A DNA stretch of 64,000 bases from Bradyrhizobium sp. RP6 (GTDB lineage Bacteria; Pseudomonadota; Alphaproteobacteria; Rhizobiales; Xanthobacteraceae). Position numbers and translations under genes: made by a program. Of this stretch, positions 46,863-55,219 are shown piece by piece. Each line of letters begins with the position of its first letter. Position 1 is the first letter of the stretch. Under the pieces are notes generated by a model. The model was not told the origin of the DNA, did no database searches, and worked only from the letters and a program-made list of their open reading frames with translations. The stretch is taken from contig NZ_RQIT01000005.1 of the NCBI RefSeq assembly GCF_003837805.1, positions 124,001-188,000 of the forward strand, read 5' to 3'.

Positions 46863-47795
46863 TCACGTTTCGCCGTCCGGCACGCCCTGCGCCTCACGGC
46901 GCCACATTCCCGGGCTGATGCCGACCAGCGAGGAAAACACCCGGGTGAAGTGGCTTTGATTGGCGAACCCGGCCGATATCGCGATCTCCGCCAGCGACAG
47001 GTCGCGCACCGTCATCAACTGCTTGGCCGTGTCCACGCGCTGGCGGAGCAGCCATTGATGCGGCGGCAGGCCGGTGGAGACGCGAAATGCGCGCGAAAAA
47101 TGACTGACCGAGAGATCGAACTCGGCTGCGATCTTTTCCAGTGAAAGCTTGCCGCGAAGATCGGACTCCAGCCTTTCGCAAGCCCGCTTGACCTGCCAGG
47201 GGGCAAGGCCGCCACGCGCCGGCTCGGCGGCGCGCCGCAATCCGCCGTAGGTCGTCGCGACATGTGCGGTGAGCGCGAGCATCATGTGGTCGATGAAGAG
47301 CTGGTTGGCCTCTTCAGGCTGCCGCAACGCCGCCAGGAACGACGCGCCGAGATGGCGGATCGTCACATCGTCATGGCCGACGCCGGGCTGATAGGCGAGC
47401 TCATCGATCCGCAGCGCGCCGCTTTGTCTCGCCATATCGTCCAACGCCGAACGGGGCAAATGGAAGAACAGGGAATGGAAGGGCTTGTCGATGACGTAGC
47501 GCGGATCGCGTTTCAGGTCGTACAGATAGGTGGCACCGGCGCGGATATCGCGCTTGATCACGCATCGGCCGCGTTCCCAGCACTCGCAATCAGCGAAATC
47601 GCGGAATTTGAGGCTGACGAGATAGGCATCCTCCGGGGGCATCGACTCGGAAAGACGCGGGGTGGGATGATCATTGCGGGTCTCGGTGACCGCGAGCTCG
47701 GCGCTGCGCAGCGAACGCGTGACCAGAGTTGGCGGCGCATCCTTCAAATGCAAAAAACGTTCGAACTTCTGCGCAAGGGCGCCCGCCTGTGCCAT
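46863..47795 (-). CDS. AraC-family transcriptional regulator
   Basis: The ATG at 47793-47795 gives 310 residues; a TTG five codons upstream is also open. The C-terminal 100 residues carry two helix-turn-helix units: LSLEKIAAEFDLSVSHFSRAF and LSLAEIAISAGFANQSHFTRVF, followed by the family end VGISPGMWRRE. The N-terminal domain resembles the AraC_binding_2-type sensors of substrate-responsive regulators. It converges on the peroxidase gene with nine bases between stops. Target unknown. Confidence 0.9.
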   Translation of the reverse strand: MAQAGALAQKFERFLHLKDAPPTLVTRSLRSAELAVTETRNDHPTPRLSESMPPEDAYLVSLKFRDFADCECWERGRCVIKRDIRAGATYLYDLKRDPRYVIDKPFHSLFFHLPRSALDDMARQSGALRIDELAYQPGVGHDDVTIRHLGASFLAALRQPEEANQLFIDHMMLALTAHVATTYGGLRRAAEPARGGLAPWQVKRACERLESDLRGKLSLEKIAAEFDLSVSHFSRAFRVSTGLPPHQWLLRQRVDTAKQLMTVRDLSLAEIAISAGFANQSHFTRVFSSLVGISPGMWRREAQGVPDGET

Positions 47796-47810
47796 GGGAA
47801 TGCATCTCAA

Positions 47811-48359
47811 ATGTGAGGAGACTGGGGAGCGGATACGCTACACCAGACCATGTCGAATTATCCGACATCGGCAAGTGACGGTCCAGACTTGCGCGTCGGA
47901 ACGCTAGCCCCGTGACTCCTCGCCGCAGCTATCGTCACGAGACGTTTTCACAAGAGATTTCAACGGATTCTGATGCCTCTTGCGCGAGCTCCGTTCAATG
48001 CCTCGACAACGCCTCGCCCGCCGATCGTGCATTTGTGAAAGCGCGCGCCTGCTTTGAGCATTCGCCACCGGCTGATCAATCCTGAGACAACGCCGGCCGA
48101 CAGCTTCCGCGATCACGGAGTTGCGGCGTCACATGCCCTCAAATGCCACAAGTGCTCGCGAAGCTGGCACGACTACGTTCGTCGGGTCGGCACCGAATAG
48201 CGTTTGCAGGAAACGCCATGCGCGACTGGTGAGTTGCAGCCGCTCGCTACTTCTTCTTTGCAGGTCCGAAGTCCGGCTGCCACGCGACTTCCTTGCGGGA
48301 CCGGGCCGCGGCGATCACCTTGGCCTTGCCCTTCTTCAGCTTCGGAACGAAGACCGCTG
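47811..48359. other. Intergenic stretch with a gene relic
   Basis: No intact gene is supported. It holds a short TetR-gene relic at 48066-48119. On the minus strand at about 48248-48370 a frame reading AVFVPKLKKGKAKVIAAARS to QPDFGPAKKK and stop follows the rpsU stop in a different frame and may be a detached tail or separate short gene. Confidence 0.5.
48066..48119 (+). pseudogene. Relic copy of a TetR gene's 3' end
   Basis: The frame HRLINPETTPADSF here matches HRLIDPETTPADSF in the intact TetR gene at 45714-45772, with about 37 of 42 bases identical over the common block. A six-base deletion follows, and the frame breaks beyond. Only this fragment remains recognisable. Confidence 0.6.
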
Positions 48360-48635
48360 CTACTCCGGCCTTGCTTTGACCTCCGGCAAGGGCGGCTTGC
48401 GCTCGAAGGGCTTCTTTTTCGGCGGTGCGGGCAGCAATCCTTCCCTGATCGCCTGCTTCCGGGCGAGCTTGCGGGCGCGGCGAATGGCCTCGGATTTCTC
48501 GCGGGTCTTTCTCTCGGACGGCTTCTCGTAGGAACGGCGCTGCTTCATTTCCCGGAAGACGCCCTCGCGCTGCATCTTCTTCTTGAGAACACGGAGTGCC
48601 TGCTCAACATTGTTGTCTCTGACGAGTACGTGCAA
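48360..48635 (-). CDS. rpsU: 30S ribosomal protein S21
   Basis: The 91-residue protein begins [20 protein letters not shown] and has the S21 core [20 protein letters not shown], then [10 protein letters not shown]. It contacts the 3' end of 16S rRNA in the small subunit and aids initiation. The start is a TTG (48633-48635) backed by a strong AGGAGG seven bases before it. The tail from [11 protein letters not shown] on is longer than in the shortest homologues, and the sequence differs at several core positions from the S21 I expect as the main copy, so this may be one of several rpsU paralogues. It is divergent from the cold-shock gene. Confidence 0.88.
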   Translation of the reverse strand: MHVLVRDNNVEQALRVLKKKMQREGVFREMKQRRSYEKPSERKTREKSEAIRRARKLARKQAIREGLLPAPPKKKPFERKPPLPEVKARPE

Positions 48636-49071
48636 TTTGTTCCTCCTGGCCCGGGCTGCGAACGCGACACGTCCTGCACGGCAGCCAATTGCGCAGGAGC
48701 TTCATTGCGATTTTTGAGGATAGTGACGGCGACTTTGTCGCGGCTTCGCGCGAGCCGATCTGCCTGTCACGGCGAGCAGCTGGTGGCGTCAACGTGACCA
48801 CTGTCGCGCAGCGCTGTCAATCGATTACGTCCCGCTTGAAGCTCGACGGACACATGCAGGGCACCTCGATCGGAACGGAAGAACCGGCGCGCAGAAAACA
48901 AACCGGCTTCGCTCCTTGCAAAACCACGAAAATCATATATGTTGAGGCCGTTCGATTAGCCGCTGTGCCTTGTTGAATGCGCCCGCGGGCTCCTTTTCCA
49001 ATGTCATCGACGAAGTTGAAGATAGCTGCGTGATTGTCACGCGGGATGCGCTTGTGCGCTTTGGAGAAGAA
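48636..49071. other. Divergent regulatory region between rpsU and the cold-shock gene
   Basis: No gene is supported. It should contain the rpsU promoter on the minus strand and holds the cold-shock gene promoter (48916-48943) with a leader of about 120 bases, typical for cold-responsive mRNAs. Confidence 0.5.
48916..48943 (+). promoter_or_regulatory. Candidate promoter of the cold-shock gene
   Basis: TTGCAA (48916-48921) and TATGTT (48938-48943) are 16 bases apart in an AT-rich patch. Transcription from about 48950 gives a leader of about 120 bases, like cspA leaders that fold with temperature. Confidence 0.5.
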
Positions 49072-49281
49072 ATGACGACAGGTACAGTCAAGTGGTTCAA
49101 TGGCCAAAAGGGCTTCGGTTTCATTCAGCCGAGCGACGGTGGCAACGATGTGTTCGTTCACATCAGCGCCGTCGAGAGAGCTGGTCTTGCTGGTCTCGGA
49201 GAGGGCCAGAAGGTCAATTTCGAGATCAAGACCGACAAGGTGCGAGGCAAAGCGAGCGCTGAGAACCTGTCGCTGGCCTGA
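49072..49281 (+). CDS. Cold-shock protein (CspA family)
   Basis: The 69-residue single cold-shock domain has RNP1 KGFGFIQPS and RNP2 DVFVHISAV. It starts [16 protein letters not shown] after GGAGAAGA. Such proteins bind single-stranded RNA and melt secondary structure. A perfect hairpin terminator follows at 49325-49354. Rhizobia usually have several paralogues; this one's expression conditions are unknown. Confidence 0.95.
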   Translation: MTTGTVKWFNGQKGFGFIQPSDGGNDVFVHISAVERAGLAGLGEGQKVNFEIKTDKVRGKASAENLSLA

Positions 49282-49324
49282 TATCGTGGCGCCGTTTCAC
49301 GGATGTACTGAAATGGCTGCTCCG

Positions 49325-49354
49325 CCCGCTCAATCCTGGGATTGAGCGGGTTTT
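49325..49354 (+). terminator. Rho-independent terminator of the cold-shock gene
   Basis: CCCGCTCAAT and ATTGAGCGGG form a perfect ten-base-pair stem around CCTGGG, followed by TTTT. Confidence 0.85.
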
Positions 49355-49378
49355 GGCCGTTGTGGATCCGGGTGAGCG

Positions 49379-49621
49379 ATGAGCACCAAGAAACCGGCAG
49401 AGCCGTCACCCGAAAGCATCGCGCGTTCCGATCGCAAACGCCTGGCCGCCGAAGAGGGCGCGAAGGCGTTGGCAGATGTCGAAAGGCAGGCCATCGAGGT
49501 TCGCAAGAACATGGCGCGGCTCCGAGAGGTACGCGAGGCGAAGCAAGCGGCTGATGAAGCTCTTCGAACAGCCTTGCCGGCGCCAGTGCTCAAGAAGCGT
49601 TCGAGGAAGCCGGTGCGATAG
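49379..49621 (+). CDS. Hypothetical charged helical protein, 80 residues
   Basis: The protein reads as one long charged helix: SDRKRLAAEEGAKALADVER, AIEVRKNMARLREVREAKQA, with a basic tail KKRSRKPVR. I recall similar small proteins in Bradyrhizobium but no proven function. A coiled-coil or nucleic-acid-contact role is possible. It follows the cold-shock gene's terminator, so it has its own promoter or depends on read-through. Confidence 0.65.
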   Translation: MSTKKPAEPSPESIARSDRKRLAAEEGAKALADVERQAIEVRKNMARLREVREAKQAADEALRTALPAPVLKKRSRKPVR

Positions 49622-49681
49622 TCGTATTCAACACCGCCGGCGAAATCTGAAGAGCCGATCCCATGCCGGAGGGTGCAGATC

Positions 49682-49894
49682 GTGCCTAGAATCAAGCCCG
49701 ACCACGGAACCATCACGTTCTTTCTCGCGTCCGGCGCCAATCGGCAGATGTGCCGGCTTGCCACGACATTCAACACGCAGAAGCAGGCCTTCAGTTACCT
49801 GCAGAAGCATCGAACGGAGTTCGAGCGTATGGCCCGGGCCCGCCTTGCTTCAGGGGACCTCGAAGACGGGATTGTCGTGCTTTCGATGCTCTAA
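49682..49894 (+). CDS. Hypothetical protein, 70 residues
   Basis: The GTG at 49682 has GGAGG nine bases before it and is preferred over a GTG at 49673 that abuts the same GGAGG. The product (HGTITFFLASGANRQMCRLA, TFNTQKQAFSYLQKHRTEFE, RMARARLASGDLEDGIVVLS) looks globular. The family is not recognised beyond likely conservation in Bradyrhizobium. Its stop codon overlaps the start of a palindromic repeat. Confidence 0.6.
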   Translation: MPRIKPDHGTITFFLASGANRQMCRLATTFNTQKQAFSYLQKHRTEFERMARARLASGDLEDGIVVLSML

Positions 49895-49942
49895 AGCATG
49901 ATCCGGAAAAGTGCGCAGCGGTTTTCCAAAAGGACCATGCTT
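49894..49942. repeat. Palindromic intergenic repeat, family F (AAGCATGATCC ends)
   Basis: AAGCATGATCCGGAAAA and TTTTCCAAAAGGACCATGCTT pair around gtgcgcagcgg. This is a familiar rhizobial palindrome, usually with GCATGATCCGGAAAAGTG. It supplies the last base of the preceding gene's stop codon and cuts the 3' end of the following relic gene. Confidence 0.75.
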
Positions 49943-49974
49943 GAGCAACAACCCAAAGCGCGATCTCAATTGAC

Positions 49975-50205
49975 CTGTCGAACTCTCTCGCGGAATGAAT
50001 GTCGCGCTCGAGACGGGACCGCTCGCATCCCGAACAATGATGGCCAGGCCGTCGCTGCCGTCGAACGGCTCAAGCTGCTTGGCAATATCAGCGAGATACG
50101 GCGCTGCCTCGATCTTCGCGGGCCGCCGGCTGCCCAGATCCAAACCTTCTTCGTCTACGACGCGCGGTTCCGCATCCCGGATGTCAAACTAGAACTGCGA
50201 CGCTA
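49975..50205 (-). pseudogene. Decayed DUF6894-type small protein
   Basis: On the minus strand FDIRDAEPRVVDEEGLDLGS, then IEAAPYLADIAKQLEPF and LAIIVRDASGPVSSATF, follow the pattern I recall for the rhizobial DUF6894 family (start M-x-R-F-Y-F-D-I-R-D). Just before FDIRD the Tyr codon reads TAG, two bases are inserted after CGTCGC, and the expected ATG reads TAG. The 3' end runs into a repeat. All point to inactivation. Confidence 0.6.
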
Positions 50206-50388
50206 GGTCGTCCTCTCGGACTGGCTTCGTCGTTCAGCTTCCCTCGCCAGCCGTTCAGCTTTCAGTCGCTCCCGATTTTCGTGGAAGGCCTGCTCCGCTT
50301 TCTCGTAATCAGTCGCGGGCTTCGTCGCCGGCTGTTTGAAGTGGCTATTCGCCTCGTTCGCTGCATGCGATTGGGAATGTCGTCTCAT
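50203..50388 (-). CDS. Hypothetical charged protein, 61 residues
   Basis: The protein has the block PATDYEKAEQAFHENRERLKAE and RLAREAERR, a charged helix seen in short Bradyrhizobium proteins from recollection. Function unknown. The ATG overlaps the upstream gene's stop (ATGA), so the two are translated together. Confidence 0.6.
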   Translation of the reverse strand: MRRHSQSHAANEANSHFKQPATKPATDYEKAEQAFHENRERLKAERLAREAERRSQSERTT

Positions 50389-50807
50389 TGCACCTCCTCC
50401 ATGTCGCTGGTAGTTCGAATTCCTCCGGTGTCGGCGGCTTCCTGGTGCTCAGCCGATTCTCGGATCGGCTTGCCGCGCTTGGACCGATCAATTCGCACGC
50501 GATCGAACTCCTCGGGGCCGTCGAGCAGATCCCGCTTGCGGACCGCCCTATCCTCCGCCGTCGTCCTCGTGTCGCCCATGCGATCGATCGCATCGCCAGC
50601 CATTTTGCGAGCGCGCCGCTTCTGGCGATCGGTATCCGTGTACAACGCAAGCCCCAGTTCCACCAAGCGGCTTATTGCCTCGGACAGGCTGGGCTTGTCG
50701 CTCTGACAAGCCATCCATGCCGTGATGGCCTTGAGCTGCGGTTGCGAAGGTCGAAGGCCTGCCGCTCGGACGGTGGCGCTGCTTTGTGGTCTTTTCATCG
50801 GGCCCAT
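50385..50807 (-). CDS. Ribbon-helix-helix-like protein, 140 residues
   Basis: The segment LKAITAWMACQSDKPSLSEA followed by ISRLVELGLAL resembles the helices of ribbon-helix-helix DNA-binding proteins. A charged C-terminal half (KRRARKMAGDAIDRMGD, DRVRIDRSKRGKPIRES) may be disordered. A second ATG lies at codon 4. It precedes and overlaps the 61-residue gene. This could be a regulator pair, but no toxin motif is present. Confidence 0.55.
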   Translation of the reverse strand: MGPMKRPQSSATVRAAGLRPSQPQLKAITAWMACQSDKPSLSEAISRLVELGLALYTDTDRQKRRARKMAGDAIDRMGDTRTTAEDRAVRKRDLLDGPEEFDRVRIDRSKRGKPIRESAEHQEAADTGGIRTTSDMEEVQ

Positions 50808-50915
50808 GCCGTTTGCAAACAGGACATGGCGCGGTGCTCCTTCGGCGGATGTCGGGGACCAAATCGCCGGTCGTCAATGCGTTCCTTATCGGCTGCGAAT
50901 ATCGCCCGAGGGCAG

Positions 50916-53501
50916 CTACGCCGACCGCTTCACCGCATCCCCGCCCGCCGGCGCAAGGTCAAGCCGCGTCAGCATGGTCCTCGCCTGCTCCGCGCAGTGG
51001 TCGATCAGCCAGCGCTCGAAGGCGACAGGAGGCAGCGCGGGTGAATAGAGGAAGCCCTGGACGATGTCGCAGCCGAGTTCGGCCAGCGTCTTGCGCTGCC
51101 CCTCGGTCTCGACGCCCTCGGCGACCACGGTCATGCCGAGACCCTGGCCGACGCGGACCACCGCAGTTGCGATCGCGAGCGCGCCCGCGTCTTTCTCGAT
51201 GTCGCGCATGAAACTGCGATCGATCTTCAATTCGCGGATCGGCAGATGCGCGAGCCGGCTCAGGCTGGAATAGCCGGTGCCGAAATCGTCCACCGAGAGG
51301 CCGACGCCGAGCTCGCGGATCGCGTTCATCGTCTCCAGCGCTGCGACGCCGTCCTGCATGAACGCGCCTTCGGTGATCTCCAGCATCAGCGCGTCCGGCG
51401 GCAGATCGTATTCGGCCAGGATGTCCTTGAGCCGCGCCGCCAGCGTGACGTTGCGGAAATTGATCGGCGACAGGTTCACCGAGACGCAGGGAATGTTGAG
51501 CCCTGCGTGGCGCCAGCTCGCCATCTGGCGGCAGGCCTCGCGCACGGACCAAAGGCCGATCTGCTCGATCAGGCCGCATTCCTCGGCGAGCGGGATGAAC
51601 TTTGCCGGCGAGACGTCGCCCAGCACGGCATCGCGCCAGCGCGCCAGTGCCTCGACGCCATGGATCGCGCCGTCGCAGCTGCGGATCTGCGGCTGGTAGC
51701 TGAGACTCAGTGCGCCCTCCGCGATCGCGCGGCGCAGCGCCGCGATCAGGGCCAGCCGCTGCTCGGCGAGCACGTTCATCTCGGTACTGAAGATGCGATG
51801 GGTCGAGCGTCCGGCCTGCTTGGCCATGTACATGGCGGCATCGGCCTGCTGCATCAAGGTGTCGATATCGGTGGCGTGATCGGGATAGAGGCTGATGCCG
51901 ATGCTGGCGGACAACGGCATCAGCTTCGATCCGAGCCGGAGCGGCCGCGCCAGTGCTTCGGCGAGATCGGCCGCGACGCGCTCGGCGTCCTCGGCGTTGC
52001 GTTGCGGCAGCAGGATGACGAACTCGTCGCCGCCGAGCCGCCCCAGCATGTCCCCGGGGCTGATATGCTCGCGCAGGCGCTGCGCGAGTTGAACCAGGAG
52101 CTCGTCGCCGGCGGCATGACCGAGCGTGTCGTTGACGTCCTTGAAATGATCGACGTCGAGGAAGGCCAGCGCGACGTGGCTGCCGGTCGGGCAGGCATCG
52201 ATTGCGGTGGTGATCAGGTGCCGCAGTTGGGCGCGGTTCGGCAGGCCGGTGAGGATGTCGTGATAGGCGAGCCGCGCGATCTCGGCGCGCGCCTCCTTGC
52301 GCTCGATCGCGAAGGCGCCGAGATTGACGCAGGCCTCAACGATGCGCCGGTGCCAATTGCTCGGCTCACGCGGCTCGCGGTAATAAAAGGCGAAAGTCGC
52401 GATGACGCGGCCGTCCTTGGCCTTGACCGGGGTCGACCAGCAGGCGCGCAGGCCGATCGCGAGCGGCATCGCCTTGTAAGGCTGCCAGCGCGGATCGGTG
52501 TCGAGATCGGCCGCCAGAACCGGCGTACCGTAGAAGGCCGCGGTGCCGCAGGAGCCGACATTGGGACCGATCGCGATGCCGTCCAACGCGCGGGAATAGT
52601 CCTCAGGCAGGCTGGGACCACCGAGCGGATGGATCAGGCCGGCAGCATCGACGTGGAGCAGCGAACAGACGGCGTCGGGCGCGATCTCCTCGACGCGGCG
52701 GCACAGCCGGTCAGCGATCTCGCCGATCGGCACCTCGTCGGCGAGTGCGCTCATGATGAGTTGCTGAAGCGAACGCAGCTGCTTGGTCTCGGTGATGTCC
52801 TCGAGCAGCGCGAAGATATGCTTGACCCGGCCCTTGCCGTCGCGGAAGACGTCTATCCGCGCGGAGACCCAGATCTCCTCGCCGTCCTTGTCGTAGACGA
52901 GTACGTCGGCCTCTCCACGCTGGCCGCCACGCATCAGGCGCGTGACGAGCTTCGCGAGGGCCTTGCGATCGGTGTGACGACCGGCAACGAGCTCGGCGAC
53001 GGGGCGACCTGCGGCCTCCTCGCTGGTATAGCCGAACAGCGCCGTGAACGCCGAATTGACGTAGACAATGTTCTGCTCGACGTCGGTGACGATCACCGCG
53101 CGGTTGGTCTGGTCGGAGACGGCGTGGAGCAGCCCGATCCTGACGCGTCGCTCCGCATCAAGAGTGACATCGCGTGCGAACACGATGCGATGGGTCGCGC
53201 CGGCAATCGTCGTTGATGACATCGCGACCTGCACCTTGATACGACTGCCGTCGCGCCGCACGAGGCTGATCTCTTCGCGGAAGTCCGCGGTCGCGCCGGC
53301 CTCGAGACATTTGAGGGTGAGAACGGCGGCGTTACGGCCGAGCACCTCGGTGGCAGCGAACTTCCAGATCCGCTCCGCGGCAGGGTTGAAGTGCGTGATG
53401 CGATGCGCGTCATCGACGACGACGATACCATCGTCGGCGCGTTCGACCGCGACGCGCAGCACGTCCGGCATTTCGGTCGCAAGACAATCGGAGGCAGGCA
53501 T
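50916..53501 (-). CDS. PAS-PAS-GAF-GGDEF-EAL cyclic-di-GMP enzyme (DosP-like layout)
   Basis: The 861-residue protein has PAS domains at about residues 9-115 and 130-245 (GIVVVDDAHRITHFNPAAER; VIVTDVEQNIVYVNSAFTAL), a GAF-like domain at about 250-405, a GGDEF domain with intact RLGGDEFVILL, and an EAL domain with GVEALARW, NLSPINFRN and DDFGTGYSSLSRL. It may both make and degrade cyclic di-GMP. The layout recalls E. coli DosP, but the first PAS lacks a histidine at the place I expect for the heme ligand, so oxygen sensing is doubtful. No membrane helix is seen. Confidence 0.9.
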   Translation of the reverse strand: MPASDCLATEMPDVLRVAVERADDGIVVVDDAHRITHFNPAAERIWKFAATEVLGRNAAVLTLKCLEAGATADFREEISLVRRDGSRIKVQVAMSSTTIAGATHRIVFARDVTLDAERRVRIGLLHAVSDQTNRAVIVTDVEQNIVYVNSAFTALFGYTSEEAAGRPVAELVAGRHTDRKALAKLVTRLMRGGQRGEADVLVYDKDGEEIWVSARIDVFRDGKGRVKHIFALLEDITETKQLRSLQQLIMSALADEVPIGEIADRLCRRVEEIAPDAVCSLLHVDAAGLIHPLGGPSLPEDYSRALDGIAIGPNVGSCGTAAFYGTPVLAADLDTDPRWQPYKAMPLAIGLRACWSTPVKAKDGRVIATFAFYYREPREPSNWHRRIVEACVNLGAFAIERKEARAEIARLAYHDILTGLPNRAQLRHLITTAIDACPTGSHVALAFLDVDHFKDVNDTLGHAAGDELLVQLAQRLREHISPGDMLGRLGGDEFVILLPQRNAEDAERVAADLAEALARPLRLGSKLMPLSASIGISLYPDHATDIDTLMQQADAAMYMAKQAGRSTHRIFSTEMNVLAEQRLALIAALRRAIAEGALSLSYQPQIRSCDGAIHGVEALARWRDAVLGDVSPAKFIPLAEECGLIEQIGLWSVREACRQMASWRHAGLNIPCVSVNLSPINFRNVTLAARLKDILAEYDLPPDALMLEITEGAFMQDGVAALETMNAIRELGVGLSVDDFGTGYSSLSRLAHLPIRELKIDRSFMRDIEKDAGALAIATAVVRVGQGLGMTVVAEGVETEGQRKTLAELGCDIVQGFLYSPALPPVAFERWLIDHCAEQARTMLTRLDLAPAGGDAVKRSA

Positions 53502-53659
53502 CGTTAGACCCGGACGTCATCGGGAAGAAGTGGCACTGAACCGACGCTAGCGCTCCGATGGTGTCCAAGACGTTCTTGCAGGCCCGCAGCGCCACGCCAA
53601 GACACGACATGCTTAACGTTCTCCAAAGAAGGAACGAACAATGCCGTGATTGAGAAAAC

Positions 53660-54973
53660 CTACTCCGCAGTGCCGCCGGGGAGCTTGTGCAGCCGGCCGG
53701 CCACGGCCCGCACCTTGCCGGGGGCCGCCCGCCAGATCGCGAACGCCGACAGTCCGCTCATGACCGTCGCGATGGCAAAGGCAAGCGTGTAGTCGCCGGC
53801 ACGATCATAGAGGAAGCCTGTCACCCACGGTCCGGCCGCACCACCCGCCAGCGCCGCAAGCATGATCGTGCCGAAGATGCTGCCCTGATGCTTGCCCTGG
53901 AAAATCTCGAATACCACCGCCCCCATGATCGAGGTGAGGCCGTAACCGAGCGCGCCTTGCACGAAGACCATCACGTAGACCAGCCACAGCGACGGCTGGA
54001 ATTTCAGCGCCATCAGCGCCGCAAAGCAGATCGCAAAGCCCGCGCAGCTGATCGCCCACACCCATTCTCGCCCGATCCGGTCGGAGACATGGCCGAGCAG
54101 GATCTGGCCGGGAATACCGAGCAGGCTGACCATGCCGAGTGCCCACACCGCAACGCTGGGGCTGAAGCCGATGTCGAGCAGGAACTTGGTCTGGTGCACC
54201 TGCACCGCGTACCAGATGTAAAGGCCGCAGAAATAGCCGAGCGCGATCCACCAGAAACGCGCGGTCGCGACGGCTCGCTTGAGCGTCCAGTCGATGCGGA
54301 CCCAGACCGGATCGACGACGTTGGAGACCGGCCGGGCTGCGCCCCGCACCGGGGCGGCATCGCCGTCCGGTTCAAGGCCGATGTCCTCCGGGCGCTTGTG
54401 CAAGAGCAGATTGACCGGCGCCAGCACCATCAGGACGAGCAGTCCCATCGCGGTGCAGGCGGTGCGCCAGCCGGTCTGCTCGATCATGTGCTGCACCCAG
54501 GGCAACAGCGTCACCGAGCCGATGCCGACGCCGGCGAAAGCGATACCGATGGCGAAGCCGCGCTTGCGGATGAACCAGTTCGGCAGGAACAGCGACTGGC
54601 CGGAATAGCCGAGACAGACGCTGCCCGCACCGACCATGACGCCGATGGTGACATAGAGGTGCCAGGGCGCGCTGGTCAGCGGTGCCAGCAGCAGTCCGCC
54701 ACCCATCAGCACGACACCGAGCTCCATCACCGCGCGCGGACCGGCGCGATCCATCAGGCGGCCGATCAGCGGGCTGACCACGCCCGACACCACGAAGCCG
54801 AAGGAGAAGGCGCCGGCCGTGACGCCGCGCTCCCAGCCGAATTCGGAGATGATGGGCGGAAAGAACAGCGAAAAGGCGGTACGCGCGTTGACGCCAATGG
54901 CCATGGTGACGAAGGTCACGGCGACCACCACCCAGCCGTAGAAGAACGGAAGCCGCATGTTGTGCTGTTTCAT
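53660..54973 (-). CDS. MFS transporter, oxalate/formate antiporter-like
   Basis: The ATG at 54971-54973 gives 437 residues with about twelve hydrophobic helices. Residues include FYGWVVVAVTFVTMAIGVNARTAF and SFFFGFVV-type family sequence, PLIGRLMDRAGPR (loop 2-3 motif) and LLGIPGQILLGHVSDRIGRE (second-half counterpart). It resembles the OFA and monocarboxylate groups. An upstream extension of 37 codons lacks conservation. Substrate unknown. Confidence 0.88.
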   Translation of the reverse strand: MKQHNMRLPFFYGWVVVAVTFVTMAIGVNARTAFSLFFPPIISEFGWERGVTAGAFSFGFVVSGVVSPLIGRLMDRAGPRAVMELGVVLMGGGLLLAPLTSAPWHLYVTIGVMVGAGSVCLGYSGQSLFLPNWFIRKRGFAIGIAFAGVGIGSVTLLPWVQHMIEQTGWRTACTAMGLLVLMVLAPVNLLLHKRPEDIGLEPDGDAAPVRGAARPVSNVVDPVWVRIDWTLKRAVATARFWWIALGYFCGLYIWYAVQVHQTKFLLDIGFSPSVAVWALGMVSLLGIPGQILLGHVSDRIGREWVWAISCAGFAICFAALMALKFQPSLWLVYVMVFVQGALGYGLTSIMGAVVFEIFQGKHQGSIFGTIMLAALAGGAAGPWVTGFLYDRAGDYTLAFAIATVMSGLSAFAIWRAAPGKVRAVAGRLHKLPGGTAE

Positions 54974-55081
54974 CCCTAGACGTTCCTTCGGATCATCCGG
55001 GGATGCTCTGGTCAAGCGCTTTTTCGCGCATGCCACTTTGAGCCGCAGCGCAACCGCGCCTGGGAGCGGTGTCCCCGCAGC

Positions 55082-55209
55082 CATCCTTCGAGAGGCCCGC
55101 TTGATGCGGGCTCCTCAGGATGAGGACAGAGTGTGTGGCAGCAGTTCAACAGGCACCGGTGCTGCTTAGCCTCATCCTGAGCTCAGCGCGGCGGTCGTTT
55201 CGAAGGACG
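55082..55209. repeat. Palindromic intergenic repeat, family A relative
   Basis: CATCCTTCG (55082) and CGAAGGACG (55201-55209) bound an imperfect inverted element; within it cctcaggatgagg and cctcatcctgag repeat the CATCCTGAG core of the element at 8119-8246. It lies just after the 3' end of the CHASE-GGDEF-EAL gene. Confidence 0.6.
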
Positions 55210-55219
55210 AGGCGCGCGC

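Noticed and set aside
48689..48976. Plus-strand frame of 95 codons between rpsU and the cold-shock gene
   Set aside because: No ribosome site, no recognisable family, and it would cover the cold-shock promoter.
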